A stretch of DNA of 64,000 nt, from NCBI GenBank assembly GCA_019119415.1, contig DWXB01000019.1, forward strand, positions 40,832-104,831. The letters are read 5' to 3'. This document shows positions 10,139 through 20,900 of the stretch, piece after piece. This DNA is from Candidatus Ligilactobacillus avistercoris. Lineage in GTDB: Bacteria > Bacillota > Bacilli > Lactobacillales > Lactobacillaceae. Numbering within the stretch: the stretch's first letter is position 1; each line of letters begins with the position of its first letter. The position numbers were made by a program, and so were the translations under genes. Below the pieces are notes generated by a model that was given only the letters and a program-made list of their open reading frames with translations, was not told where the DNA came from and searched no databases.

Positions 10139-11423
10139 GCGTAAACTGTGGCGGATTTTCGGCCCGGTTATTATCGCGGTTCTCTTAATCGTCGGCTTAT
10201 TTTCCCTTCCCATTGGGAACCATCATTCCCTGCTAACCGAAAAGAAGGCGGCGGTGTCCCTTAGTCCGCTGGTAATGAAAAACGAGTCGCTTAAAGTGGA
10301 GGCTCTTTCCGACAAAAAAGCCCACTTTGTCCCGTTCTTCGGGTCAAGTGAGTTTAACCGGATGGACCGGTACCATCCGGCCGTAATGGCTGCGCGGTAC
10401 CACGATTACACCCCGTTCTTCTTTGGCAAGAAGGGGGCCCAATCCCTCCCGCAATACATGAACATGGCAATGATGCCAAAGGAAATGAAGGGACGGAAGG
10501 CCGTTTTCGTTGTCTCCCCCCAGTGGTTCGTTAAGGGCGGAATCAAGCCGGGTGCTTTCCAGATGTATAACGGGATTTTGCAAAACCTGATGTGGCTCCG
10601 CCAGGCAAACCCGCATTCTCGGTATGACCGGTACGTTGCCAGACGGATCATCAAGTTAAACGGTGCTGATAACATGACGGCCGTTTACTGCAAGCGAATT
10701 GCAAACGGCAAACCATTATCCGGGTTAGACCGGGCAGTAATTGGTCTCCGGATTAACTTCTTGAAGCATGAGGATGCGCTGTTCTCCGGGATTTCACTTA
10801 ACAATAACTATGAAGCCCGGATTAAGCCAAAAATTAACCAGCTTCCATCGAAGTACAACTACGATGCCCTGGTTAAGCAGGCCCAGCGCGATGCTAAGCC
10901 CGAAACATCAAACAACCGGTTTGGGATTAACAACCAGTTTTACAATAATGAAATTAAGGATGTTCTCCCAAGCCTAAAGGGTGAGCAAAAGCACTTTAAC
11001 TACACGCAATCAGTTGAATTTAGCGACTTCCAAACGGTCCTACACCAGTTTAAGAAGACGCACACAAACGTTATCTTCGTTATTCAACCGGTTAACACTA
11101 AGTGGGAAACCTACACTGGGTTACCGATGAAGATGTACTATCAGTCAGTGGCCAAGATTAAGTTCCAGCTGCAGCAGCAGGGATTCAACAACATTGTGGA
11201 CTTCTCCCACGATGGAGATAAACCGGCCTTTATGAACGACACGATCCATATTGGTTATGCTGGTTGGGTTGCGTTCGATAAGCAGGTCAGCAGCTTTATT
11301 AATCACAAGCAACCGACCCCCCACTATCACATGAACAAGGCGTTCTTGTCCAAGAAGTGGCAAAACTTAAAACCAACGCAGCAAAACCTGAACGAGTTTA
11401 AGCAAACCAAGCTGAACAAGTAA
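10131..11423 (+). CDS. dltD: DltD, D-alanine transfer protein
   Basis: DltD acts on the outer face of the membrane in the last D-alanylation steps; it is an SGNH-like hydrolase fold. An N-terminal membrane anchor (about residues 7-29) is followed by FVPFFGSSEFNRMDRYHP (nucleophile Ser in GSSE), and the late catalytic pair is in DTIHIGYAGW. The start ATGACTAA at 10131 overlaps the dltC stop, giving 430 residues; the frame is open further upstream inside dltC, but that extension is not real. It is the last gene of the operon before a strong terminator. Confidence 0.96.
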   Translation: MTKRKLWRIFGPVIIAVLLIVGLFSLPIGNHHSLLTEKKAAVSLSPLVMKNESLKVEALSDKKAHFVPFFGSSEFNRMDRYHPAVMAARYHDYTPFFFGKKGAQSLPQYMNMAMMPKEMKGRKAVFVVSPQWFVKGGIKPGAFQMYNGILQNLMWLRQANPHSRYDRYVARRIIKLNGADNMTAVYCKRIANGKPLSGLDRAVIGLRINFLKHEDALFSGISLNNNYEARIKPKINQLPSKYNYDALVKQAQRDAKPETSNNRFGINNQFYNNEIKDVLPSLKGEQKHFNYTQSVEFSDFQTVLHQFKKTHTNVIFVIQPVNTKWETYTGLPMKMYYQSVAKIKFQLQQQGFNNIVDFSHDGDKPAFMNDTIHIGYAGWVAFDKQVSSFINHKQPTPHYHMNKAFLSKKWQNLKPTQQNLNEFKQTKLNK

Positions 11424-11468
11424 AAGAAATCCCGGAAGAACAATCATTGTTCCTCCGGGATTTCTTTT
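11424..11468. terminator. Bidirectional terminator between dltD and ppx
   Basis: A long hairpin with AAATCCCGGA and TCCGGGATTT arms, extended by GAACAA/TTGTTC, is flanked by A-rich and T-rich runs. It can end the converging dlt and ppx/trpS transcripts. Confidence 0.9.
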
Positions 11469-12405
11469 ATTTGCCGTTCTCCTTCTTGGCAGCATCAGCG
11501 GTCAATTCGGCGAGTAACCCTTCACGAACACCGCTTTCTGAGAAGATCACCTTCGCCGGGCAGAGCTGTTCAATTAATTGAACGACTGGAGTAAGGCCTC
11601 CTAAAATAATGTCTGCGCGGTCGCCTTCAGCTCCCAGTAATTGACGCCGTTCGTCGATGCCGACCCCCAGCCACTGTTCATACAGGTTAAGGACTGTTGC
11701 CGGTGCCACCGTTACCCCGTGAAGCTGCTGGTTAGAAGCACTCATATCAGCCAGTTCATAACGCGTGACGGCCCGGTTTGTCCCCCCAATTAAGACCAGC
11801 GGTTTGCCAAAACCCTGCTGCAACCACCGAAACTGATTTAACTGGGTACTTAACAGGCGCTGGAGCTGGGCAAGCTGTTGTCCAGCAACGTGGTTCCGTA
11901 ACCCGAACCGCTCACTCAGACTAACCGCTCCCCACGGAACGCTCGCACATCCTAGGAGTTGCCGATTTGCTCCCACGGCTAACTCGAAACTGCCACCCCC
12001 CATATCACACATGACAAAGTCGCGGACCCCGAGCGTGTTAATTACTCCGAGAAAATCGTACCGGGCCTCTTCTTCTCCACTGAGGACTCGGATGGTGCAC
12101 CCGGTCTGTTCCTTAACGGGCGCTATCAGTGCTTCTGAATTAGTGGCATTGCGGACTGCAGCCGTTGCAATTGCCACTACCCGGTAGTCGGCAAGTTGCG
12201 TATATTCTTGCTGGTATGCGCGCACCACCGTCATTACCCGCTCAATTGCCTCTGGTTGGAGTTGATGGGTTGTTCCCATTCCCGCTGCTAACCGGGTCAT
12301 TTGCTTTTTGCGGAGCGTTTCCCGCCAGTCCCCGGTTGGTTGCCGGGTATAAACTGCAAGGCGGGTTGAATTAGAACCAAAGTCTAAGATTACAAGGTTT
12401 TTCAT
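11467..12405 (-). CDS. ppx: Ppx/GppA family exopolyphosphatase
   Basis: Members hydrolyse inorganic polyphosphate or pppGpp and share the ASKHA ATPase fold. The start MKNLVILDFGSNSTRLAVY has the phosphate-1 motif, with GEEEARYDFLGV near 135, CDMGGGSFELAVG (phosphate-2) near 155 and VLIGGTNRAVTRY near 225. The length of 312 residues corresponds to the short two-domain form without the HD extension. Whether it prefers polyphosphate or pppGpp cannot be read from the sequence. It lies 12 bases behind trpS and may be co-transcribed with it. Confidence 0.9.
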   Translation of the reverse strand: MKNLVILDFGSNSTRLAVYTRQPTGDWRETLRKKQMTRLAAGMGTTHQLQPEAIERVMTVVRAYQQEYTQLADYRVVAIATAAVRNATNSEALIAPVKEQTGCTIRVLSGEEEARYDFLGVINTLGVRDFVMCDMGGGSFELAVGANRQLLGCASVPWGAVSLSERFGLRNHVAGQQLAQLQRLLSTQLNQFRWLQQGFGKPLVLIGGTNRAVTRYELADMSASNQQLHGVTVAPATVLNLYEQWLGVGIDERRQLLGAEGDRADIILGGLTPVVQLIEQLCPAKVIFSESGVREGLLAELTADAAKKENGK

Positions 12406-12417
12406 TTGCTGCCCCCG

Positions 12418-13640
<1,223 letters not shown>

Positions 13641-13646
13641 ATCCCC

Positions 13647-13652
13647 ATTATA
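13647..13652 (-). promoter_or_regulatory. -10 element for the trpS T-box transcript
   Basis: A TATAAT on the minus strand lies just upstream of the first leader stem, placing the transcript start near 13,640. The -35 position reads TTTTAA, which is weak. Confidence 0.5.
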
Positions 13653-13682
13653 ACGAACTTTCAGCGGAATTAAAATTCCTTA

Positions 13683-13711
13683 TTGCAAAAGAACCCCGGA
13701 TATAATATACT
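13683..13711 (+). promoter_or_regulatory. Promoter of the tRNA-Thr gene
   Basis: TTGCAA (13683-13688) and TATACT (13706-13711) are separated by 17 bases and lie about 18 bases before the tRNA. It is back to back with the trpS promoter. Confidence 0.7.
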
Positions 13712-13729
13712 TTTATGGTACTTGATTAT

Positions 13730-13802
13730 GCTACCTTAGCTCAGTAGGTAGAGCATCACCATGGTAAGGTGGGGGTCGTCGGTTCAAATCCGATAGGTAG
13801 CT
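13730..13802 (+). tRNA. tRNA-Thr(GGT)
   Basis: A complete cloverleaf can be drawn. The acceptor stem GCTACCT pairs with AGGTAGC, the D arm is GCTC...GAGC, the anticodon stem TCACC/GGTGG encloses ATGGTAA with anticodon GGT, and the T arm GTCGG-TTCAAAT-CCGAT is standard with one G-T pair. The gene is 73 bases to the discriminator T. The CCA end is not encoded. Confidence 0.97.
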
Positions 13803-13819
13803 CTAATAATTGATTCATT

Positions 13820-13866
13820 AACCGTCTTCTGGACTGTCACAATACTGGCGTCTAGGAGGCGGTTTT
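13820..13866 (+). terminator. Terminator of the tRNA-Thr gene
   Basis: Arms AACCGTCTTCT and AGGAGGCGGTT pair over 11 positions with G-T pairs and are followed by TTT. From here to 14,220 I see no supported gene; the stretch contains this hairpin, another at 13,982 and a doubtful 32-codon frame. Confidence 0.6.
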
Positions 13867-13973
13867 TGAATTCCTAACCAGCATCTCGTATCTATCGCCC
13901 ACAATTTTGACCGTAACCATAACTAAATGGCCATCATCCAAACGTTAACCACCGTATTTCCTATGAATTCAGG

Positions 13974-14013
13974 CAATAAAAAAACCTAACTGGTCAGCGA
14001 GCCGGTTAGGTTT
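13974..14013 (-). terminator. Hairpin with minus-strand T run, no recognised upstream gene
   Basis: AAACCTAACTGG and CCGGTTAGGTTT form a perfect 12-base stem with an 8-base loop. The T run (seven T) follows it on the minus strand, so it would terminate minus-strand transcription. The only minus-strand frame feeding into it is a 32-codon one at 13969-14067. Confidence 0.65.
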
Positions 14014-14220
14014 AGACCAGAGCATAAATGCGATTAACACCGTGGCAAAGCCAAGAACTGTGTGCATACTAAAAATTCCAACGAGATCTGGCTACCTAAA
14101 CGCCTTCCCATCCCTTCGACCATTATTCTCATCAAAATTTCACAATTTATGTTCATTTTTGACTACCACTCCCCCACCGGAACCCTTATATTTAAGCCAC
14201 GGTTCCACGGGAGGTGTTTC

Positions 14221-14808
14221 ATGACAAACACTCGTGCCGATTCGCAGCTTCGAGCTTACTATGCATCACCGACTAGTGCTAATTTCAATGCATTGTTTGA
14301 CCAGTATTCTCCGCTGGTCCGCAGTATGCTGAGCCGGGTCCGTTTTATCCCTGGCTATGACTGGGACGACCTTGAACAAGAGGCCCGCATCGTCTGCTGG
14401 CGGGCCGTGACTTCCTTTTCATTAACAAACGATGTCTCGTTTGGGGCGTATTTCCGGGTTTGTCTTTCACACTGCATTGCTGGATTGATTCGTGAGGCCC
14501 ATACCCAGAAAAGAGGGGTTGCGTTTGCAACAACATCGCTGGAACACTTTGTTGATACCAGGGGGATTCATCCTAGCGACACCATCGCACACGCACCATC
14601 CGCTGAGGATATCGTCATCCTACGCGAATGGCTCCGGATTTACGCGGAACAGCTAAATGTCCGGGAGGCGTTCCTTCTATGGAGCTTTCTGACAGAACCC
14701 CGCTGTACTGCCTCAACCCTTGCACAGCAAATGCAGTGCTCCCGTTCATCAGTTTACAGTCTCCTTTACCGGTGTAAAACGAAACTGCGCCAGCCATCTT
14801 CCCAGTGA
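14221..14808 (+). CDS. ComX/SigH-like alternative sigma factor
   Basis: A 195-residue sigma-70 family protein. Region 2 is seen in LVRSMLSRVRFIPGYDWDDLEQEARIVCWRAVTSF (about residues 24-60). Region 4 is the helix-turn-helix STLAQQMQCSRSSVYSLLYRCKTKL near the C-terminus (about 165-190). The short linker and size fit the ComX/SigH group that switches on late competence genes in streptococci and has homologues in lactobacilli. The ATG at 14221 follows GGGAGGTG; the frame is open upstream to 14062 but without a ribosome site. An EndA-like nuclease follows two genes later, which supports a competence link. That role is inferred. Confidence 0.78.
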   Translation: MTNTRADSQLRAYYASPTSANFNALFDQYSPLVRSMLSRVRFIPGYDWDDLEQEARIVCWRAVTSFSLTNDVSFGAYFRVCLSHCIAGLIREAHTQKRGVAFATTSLEHFVDTRGIHPSDTIAHAPSAEDIVILREWLRIYAEQLNVREAFLLWSFLTEPRCTASTLAQQMQCSRSSVYSLLYRCKTKLRQPSSQ

Positions 14809-14831
14809 TTACACTTCCACAGTGGAACCGC

Positions 14832-14857
14832 ACCACCGGGTTTCCCGGTGGTTTTAC
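14832..14857 (+). terminator. Terminator of the sigma factor gene
   Basis: ACCACCGGG, loop TTT, CCCGGTGGT, then TTTTA, directly after the sigma gene stop. Confidence 0.85.
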
Positions 14858-14883
14858 ATAATAACGCCAGCGACCGCAATCTC

Positions 14884-14892
14884 TGGTAGAAT
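14884..14892 (+). promoter_or_regulatory. Extended -10 promoter of the DUF805 gene
   Basis: TGGTAGAAT matches an extended -10 element (TGnTATAAT-like) about 38 bases before the DUF805 start. It would serve both this gene and the nuclease gene behind it. Confidence 0.45.
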
Positions 14893-14930
14893 AGAGGCTA
14901 GTTACTATTTGCTAAAGGAGTCCAATTGTT

Positions 14931-15377
14931 ATGTTTCGGAATATTTTTCACGCGTGGACCGATGCCTTTCGGTACATCTTCAACTGGCGCAAATCAGCTA
15001 GTAGGAAACAATTCTGGCTTGCCCAGCTAATCCTTCTTCCCATCGCCGTGATTTTTGCGCTTATCAAGTGGTTCTCATGGGGTCATTCAGGCCTACTCGT
15101 CGCCCTTGCAATGTTTATCGTTACCGTTTTCTTCGCTGCTAATTGCTTGGCTTCCCTTGGACTAGCTGCCCGCCGACTCCGGGACGTGGGATTCAGCCTG
15201 AACGCAGTTATCCTGTTCTTCTGCGCAATGTACCTCGTACGGCTTTTTTCCGGAATTGTTTTTGCGGTCATCTTCGTTCTTGAATTAATTGTCCTGATGC
15301 TTCCAACCGATAAACTTCGCGTTGCTCCCCAAAGTATTTGGACGGTTATCTGCGAACCACGCGATGGGCATAAATAG
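14931..15377 (+). CDS. DUF805 family membrane protein
   Basis: The 148-residue protein has the DUF805 pattern. An N-terminal FHAWTDAFRYIFNWRKSASRKQFWLAQL segment carries the family's aromatic W-x-R motif before a run of four hydrophobic helices, with RRLRDVGFS between helices two and three. No enzymatic function is known for the family. It is 14 bases upstream of the nuclease gene and clearly in the same transcript. The ribosome site AAGGAG precedes the ATG by 11 bases. Confidence 0.85.
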   Translation: MFRNIFHAWTDAFRYIFNWRKSASRKQFWLAQLILLPIAVIFALIKWFSWGHSGLLVALAMFIVTVFFAANCLASLGLAARRLRDVGFSLNAVILFFCAMYLVRLFSGIVFAVIFVLELIVLMLPTDKLRVAPQSIWTVICEPRDGHK

Positions 15378-15391
15378 GAAGGAGACGCGTA

Positions 15392-16261
15392 ATGAGAAAA
15401 AAGCATAACTGGTTTGGGCGAATTACCGCGGCGGCCCTTGTCTTCCTAACAATTCTTGGGGGAACCATTACCGCTGCCATTCCGGGCATTTCCCGGCCAA
15501 CAATTACTTCTGTTGCCGCTGATAACGATGATGCAACGGCGGCGCACCTCGCAAGCCTCAATTACCGCCCTGGAACTTCCCCGATTGTTCAGGTTAACGG
15601 GGGAAAATCCACCCTGGCACTCAGCGACTGGCACTCTAACCACGTTGAATACAGCCACCTTGACCGGCTAAACAGAACTACTGCGCCCGCAACGGCGATG
15701 TTAATGCCGCGCAACGTGGCAAGCGATCAGCTGCGGGAACGGCAAACGGTTAAGCCCACCGGCTGGCACCAGAAATTTAACCGCCACCATACGGCAATCC
15801 TAAACCGGGGCCACATCATTGCCTACTCGCTCTCCAAGGGAATTGCGACGACGGGACAATACGACCCTGCCCAACAGTCAGGCGACCAGAATAACCCCCG
15901 CAACCTCTTCACCCAGACGGCCTTTTGTAACCAAAAACTGCAAACGATTTATGAGGGGAAGGTCCGGCGAGCCCTCCGGGAAGGCGCCCGGGTCATTTAC
16001 CGGGTCCAACCCATTTTCCAAGGAAACGACCTAGTGGCAAAAGGAGTATGGATGCAAGCGGTGGGCTCAAACGGGCTTAACTTTAACGTTTACCTGTATA
16101 ACGTCCAGCCCGGATACCAATTTAACTATCAGGACGGGACGTCAACCAGTGATCCGGCAATGACCGTGCCGACCCCGCCGGATGCACCGCATTACGACCG
16201 TTACCGGGTTCACGGAATGCGCCATCACTACCACCATTATCGGCGCGTTTGTCGGTGGTAA
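15392..16261 (+). CDS. Secreted or membrane-anchored DNA/RNA non-specific endonuclease (EndA-like)
   Basis: A 289-residue protein with an N-terminal membrane segment (about 9-33). Its beta-beta-alpha-metal nuclease core includes the NRGHIIAYSL motif with catalytic His near residue 142, and the metal-binding Asn in DQNNPRNLFTQTAFCNQ near 175. This matches the EndA/NucA family, whose S. pneumoniae member degrades one DNA strand during uptake. The C-terminus is unusually rich in His, Tyr and Arg (HHYHHYRR). Cell-surface DNA degradation, nutrient scavenging or competence are possible; the sigma factor nearby favours competence but does not prove it. Confidence 0.88.
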   Translation: MRKKHNWFGRITAAALVFLTILGGTITAAIPGISRPTITSVAADNDDATAAHLASLNYRPGTSPIVQVNGGKSTLALSDWHSNHVEYSHLDRLNRTTAPATAMLMPRNVASDQLRERQTVKPTGWHQKFNRHHTAILNRGHIIAYSLSKGIATTGQYDPAQQSGDQNNPRNLFTQTAFCNQKLQTIYEGKVRRALREGARVIYRVQPIFQGNDLVAKGVWMQAVGSNGLNFNVYLYNVQPGYQFNYQDGTSTSDPAMTVPTPPDAPHYDRYRVHGMRHHYHHYRRVCRW

Positions 16262-16280
16262 CAGTAATAATTAATTAAAA

Positions 16281-16350
16281 AACGAGCGTAACAGAAGTTT
16301 GAACCCCCGAACCGATAGCTTCGGGTTTCTGCTTCCGTTACGCTCGTTCA
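16281..16350. terminator. Long bidirectional terminator between the nuclease and MFS genes
   Basis: AACGAGCGTAACAGAAG pairs with CTTCCGTTACGCTCGTT with one mismatch, and an inner CCCGAA/TTCGGG stem lies within. Flanking A and T runs allow termination in both directions. Confidence 0.88.
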
Positions 16351-16369
16351 CTTTACTCAAAAATCCCTT

Positions 16370-17737
16370 TTACCGGTTCCCCTTCGTGTACTGTTGCTCG
16401 ATTTCTTCCAGCGTGTGCCCCTTCGTTTCCGGAACAGCTAGCCAAACAAAGAGGACCGCCGCAAAACAGACCAACCCAAAAATTCCAAAAACGGTTGCCT
16501 GCCTCATCATTGCCGTCATTACCGGGAAAATCAAGCCAACAACAAACGCTCCTACCCAGTTAAAGGCGGACGCTAACCCCGAGGCTTTTCCGCGAACAGC
16601 CAACGGGAAGATTTCGCCAACCAGCACCCACGTCAAGGGCGCCCACGTAAACCCGTAGAACGCAACGTAAATGCATAGCAGGACCAGCGTGATGAACGGA
16701 TTAGCGTACGGCCACAGCCAGTTAATTACTACCGGAAGGACAAATGCTAGCCCCATTCCGGTGCCACCAAAAATCAGCAAAGTGCGGCGGTTAAAGTGAC
16801 TTGCAATGGCCAGGAAAACAAACGATGCCCCCAACAGGATCAACCCCTCAATTACGGGCCACATTAAGTTGGAAGCTGCCGCGTGCCCTGTTGCCTGGGC
16901 CACGATTAATGGGATGTAGTAGAAAATAGCATTGACTCCAATAAACTGTTGTAACCCCGCAACGCCGACACCGGCAATTACTAATGCGCGGTACTTTCCC
17001 GTCAGCATTTGACCGTACGGCAGGGCCCGTTCAGCCGCATCCTGGGCGCTAACCTGCTGAATCGTCGCAATTTCTGCATCAATGTCAGCATCGGGCTGCA
17101 TTACCCGAAGAACCTGTGCAGCCGCCGCACGGTTTCCCTGAACCATTAAGAACCGGGGCGTCGCCGGCAGTCTCAAACTCCCAACTAAAAGAATCAGCGC
17201 CGGAACCGCCGCCATTCCAAGCATGGCTCGCCATGCAAGCGAAGCGGGTAAATCCTTCAAGCAGTAATCAACCACGTACGACAGTAACGTCCCCGCCGCA
17301 ATCATGGTAAAGTTAATCCCCGTCATCCGACCCCGCAACCGCGCAGGCGCCATTTCGGCCATGTACGCCGGAACAATCGCCGAGAGCGCCCCCACGGATA
17401 ACCCGAGAATAATCCGGACGGCAATCAACAACCACCCGCCATCATTCGGAACAACCGCTGAGACGAGGGACCCACAGGCAAAAACCGTTGCCGCTACGGT
17501 AATCATGGTTTTACGGCCATACCGGTCCGCCCACCGGCCAGCTAACAGGCCCCCAAAAATTGCCCCGAACATCAGCGACGACGTAATCATTCCAATAATT
17601 AGCGCGTTGTGCATGTGCCAATCCAGCTGGAGAAATGGGAGGGCACCGGTCATTACCCCGATGTCGTACCCGAATAAAATTCCCCCAAATGAGCCAAAAA
17701 AGTATACGTACGGTCGTGAGAGTCGTTCTTTTTGCAT
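16370..17737 (-). CDS. Sugar:proton symporter, MFS sugar porter family
   Basis: A 455-residue, 12-helix transporter of the XylE/AraE/GalP type. Family signatures are FGYDIGVMTGALPFL in helix 1, GRWADRYGRKT in loop 2-3, the central QQFIGVNAIFYYIP segment, and the terminal PETKGHTLEEIEQQY. The ATG at 17737 follows GATGGGGG. It stands alone between two terminators, with no sugar catabolic genes next to it, so its substrate (xylose, arabinose, galactose or glucose) remains open. Confidence 0.92.
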   Translation of the reverse strand: MQKERLSRPYVYFFGSFGGILFGYDIGVMTGALPFLQLDWHMHNALIIGMITSSLMFGAIFGGLLAGRWADRYGRKTMITVAATVFACGSLVSAVVPNDGGWLLIAVRIILGLSVGALSAIVPAYMAEMAPARLRGRMTGINFTMIAAGTLLSYVVDYCLKDLPASLAWRAMLGMAAVPALILLVGSLRLPATPRFLMVQGNRAAAAQVLRVMQPDADIDAEIATIQQVSAQDAAERALPYGQMLTGKYRALVIAGVGVAGLQQFIGVNAIFYYIPLIVAQATGHAAASNLMWPVIEGLILLGASFVFLAIASHFNRRTLLIFGGTGMGLAFVLPVVINWLWPYANPFITLVLLCIYVAFYGFTWAPLTWVLVGEIFPLAVRGKASGLASAFNWVGAFVVGLIFPVMTAMMRQATVFGIFGLVCFAAVLFVWLAVPETKGHTLEEIEQQYTKGNR

Positions 17738-17844
17738 CTAAATCCCCCATCCTCTTCAGTTTCTTCCGATATATTATAAGCAAAACAACGCGATGTGCCT
17801 AGTACTTTGCTCATAAAATTAGAATTCTTCAAAAATAATTCTGA

Positions 17845-17878
17845 CCAAAAAAGGGGCCAGCTGTCAGCTGGCCCCTTA
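17845..17878 (-). terminator. Terminator of the MMPL exporter gene
   Basis: AAGGGGCCAGCTG and CAGCTGGCCCCTT form a perfect 13-base stem; on the minus strand it is followed by TTTTTT. Confidence 0.9.
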
Positions 17879-17902
17879 TGTCATATTTTCAATTCACGCT
17901 AG

Positions 17903-20900
17903 CTACTTCTTCCGCCGCCGAACAACTTCGGCCTCCTTTTCCATCCGATCCGTTAACGGGTATGTCAACCGTAACAGGCTCGGGATGATTAGTGGAATGG
18001 CAAAGACCAGAATAATCAACCCGATAATTACTACGAGGGCAACCTGGATCAACGTCAGCACACCTGACGGAATCAACGCGGCAAACGTTCCGCTCAGGAT
18101 AGTAGCCGCGGAAATGACCACCGCCCCGATTTCGAGAGCCGCCGTTACAATTCGTTTAGCCGGCGTTGCCGAACCCATGTCAAATTCACGGTACCGCATC
18201 ATCAGGAAGATACTGTAGTCAACCCCCAACGCAATGAGGACAACGAAGCCAAAGAACGGTGTGTTCCAGGTCAACATTGAATGCCCCATCGTAACGGTGC
18301 TAATCCACCGCGTAATATCCAGCGACATCACGTACGCCAGAAGAAGGGTTCCGACAATGTAGAACGGTTGGAGAACCGAGCGGGTAATTACCATCAATGC
18401 CAGGAGAATCCCCGTCAGCATGATTGCCGCCGTCCGCATAAAGTCGTTTTGGGCCACCTTATGCGTATCGTTTGTCTTTGCGGACTGCCCGCCCAAGGCA
18501 ACGGTTGCCCCAACAAGCGGCGTTCCCTTCACTGACTGGTTAACGATTGCCCGGAGTTCATCAACCTTGTGCATTGCCCGTAATGAACTTGGGTTCATGT
18601 CCAGAATAATCGTGAACTTAACGGCCTTTTTATCAGCTGACAAGTAGCTGTCTTCCGCCGTCTTGTACGTCTTACTCTTTAAAATATTCTTTGGAACGTA
18701 GTACGTGTCTGCCGCGGCAGAATTCTTCAACCCCGTCAGGTAGCTATTTGCCGCCCCGACACCGTCGTTAATCTTTTGGGCACCAGCGCTGGCAGTTTGC
18801 AACCCGTATTCAAGCTGCTGCATCTGGCCGATAAGCCCCTGCATCTCCGTTGCCATCTGGGTAATACCGTCATTTAGCGTCGATAACCCGGCCGTTAACT
18901 CACCCTGCTTAGCAGCTAGAAGCGCTGCGCCATTCTCAAGTTGGTTGGCACCGGCGGCCGCACTAGCTACCCCGTTGGTGTACTGCTGCAGGCTATTTTG
19001 CATTCCGCTCGCCCCGTTTTGCAGCTGGTTAAGCCCGTTTGCCACCTGAGCCGAACCGTTCTGCAACTGGCCAAGAACGTTGGACAGTTGGCTGGCTGAG
19101 GACTGCAACTGGTTAAGCTGCTGTTGCATTGCGCCGACGTTCATTCCGCTCGCCTGCTGTTTCAGGTTATTTAGCTGATCGCTCGCACTCTTCAGGGTGT
19201 TTAACTGACTGGAAAGCTGATTCCCGGCCTGCTGAACGTTCCCCATATCGTTTTGCAGGTTCTGGGCCGCCGACTTAGCGTCGTTCACCGCCCCACTGTT
19301 CTGCTGCTGCATCTGACCAACGGCCTGCTGCAATGCCCCCTGCAGTTGCTGCTTTTGTTGCGGGGATAACCCAGAAACCGCGCCGGCGACCTGGTTGGCG
19401 ACCTGGTTGGCGACCTGGTTGGTGTCAACCCCGTTACCGCCCATCTTACCAAGGGCCTGTTGCAGGGCAGCCGCATCATTTTTCGCCTTATTACTATTTT
19501 GTTCAAGGGACTGGGCAGTTTGTTGAACCTTCCCCATATCAGGCATGTTATTCAACGCATTAAGCGCACTGTTCATCGAGTTAAGCGCTGAGTTTAACTG
19601 GCTTAACTGTTGCGGGTTCAGCTGTGATTGAACCTGCTGTTGAACCTGGCTCAAGCCGTTTGCCACCTGGTTAGCCCCGTTTTGCAGCTGGCCAATACTA
19701 TCAACCAGCTGACCCGTGCCGTTCTGGATCGCGCCTTGTTGGGCATTCAACAGGTTAAGTCCGTTGCCAAGCGTTCCCGCACCGTTTGCCAGGGTGTTAG
19801 CGCCAGCCTGAAGCTGTTCGCTCCCGCTCAATAGCTGATTAGAGCCGGCAGCCAGCATGTTAACCCCATCAATTCCGCCTTGCAGGTTTGCGCCCTGCAT
19901 TTGGGCAACCGCACCGTTCAACCCATTACTAATTTGGTTCAACCCTTTCCGGGCGTCCTTCATTCCGCTCGTAATCGTTCCCAGTTGATCCTTGACGTAC
20001 AGCTGTTTGATGCGACCACCACCAGGCTCCGTCACCGTCGCAACCGTCTTTACTCCTGGAACCCGCTGTAAGCGCTGAGCAAGCGCATCAATCTCCCGCA
20101 GGTCCTTTTCGTTATCCAGCCGGTGGTTTGTCCGGATGTATAACGTGGTCGGCTCTGCGGTCCCCGGAGTGAAGTGCTTTTGCACGACGCGGAATCCTTC
20201 CTTAGCCGGGAGGGTATCCCGCAACTCGACAAGCGTGTCGTAGTTTAGCGGGTGGCTTCCGGACAAGAGGAACGGTAAGGCACATAAAACAGCAACGCCA
20301 AGGCCGAGAAGCGGCATTTTCACCGCATTGGATGAAATCCAGTGCCATAACTTACTCTTGCTGGATCCGTTAAACTGCTTAGTCGGCCAGAAGATCTTCT
20401 GCCCTAACAGCGCCATAAAAAACGGGTTAAGTGTGAGCAGTGCCAGCAGCAGAACCGCTACGGCTACGGCCACCCCAAGCGTTGACTTATAAATACTAAA
20501 CTTAGCTAATCCAAGCGTTGCAAACCCGATCAGAACGGTGGAACCACTCATGAGAATCGTATGACCCGCTACCTTCAACGCGTTGCGGGTCGCCGTTACC
20601 CGATCGAGTCCCTTACTGAGCTCCTCCTTAAACTGATCAAACAGCAAGATATTGTAGTCCGTCCCAATCCCAAAGAGCACAACCACCATGAAAACCTGGG
20701 TAAAGTTCGATAGTGGGAACCCAAAGTGCTTGGCCAAATTCATTACAACGCTCAGTGAAATCAGGAACGAAATTCCCACTGAAAGGAGTGAGAAAATCGG
20801 GGTAAGCGGTGAGCGGAAAACGTACGCCAGCACAATGAAGATGAAGATAATGGTGATTAACTCCGTCTTCTTGATTCCCTCTTCGGTTTCAGCATCAAAG

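Noticed and set aside
13730..13867. tRNA-Thr as an integration site for a mobile element
   Set aside because: No repeat of the tRNA 3' end and no integrase gene is visible downstream in the window.
14062..14220. In-frame N-terminal extension of the sigma factor by 53 codons
   Set aside because: No ribosome site at 14062, and the extension does not fit the family; GGGAGG stands directly before the ATG at 14221.
19285..19506. Minus-strand frame with TRSP repeats inside the MMPL gene
   Set aside because: It is an out-of-frame reading of the 12-base tandem repeat in the MMPL gene.
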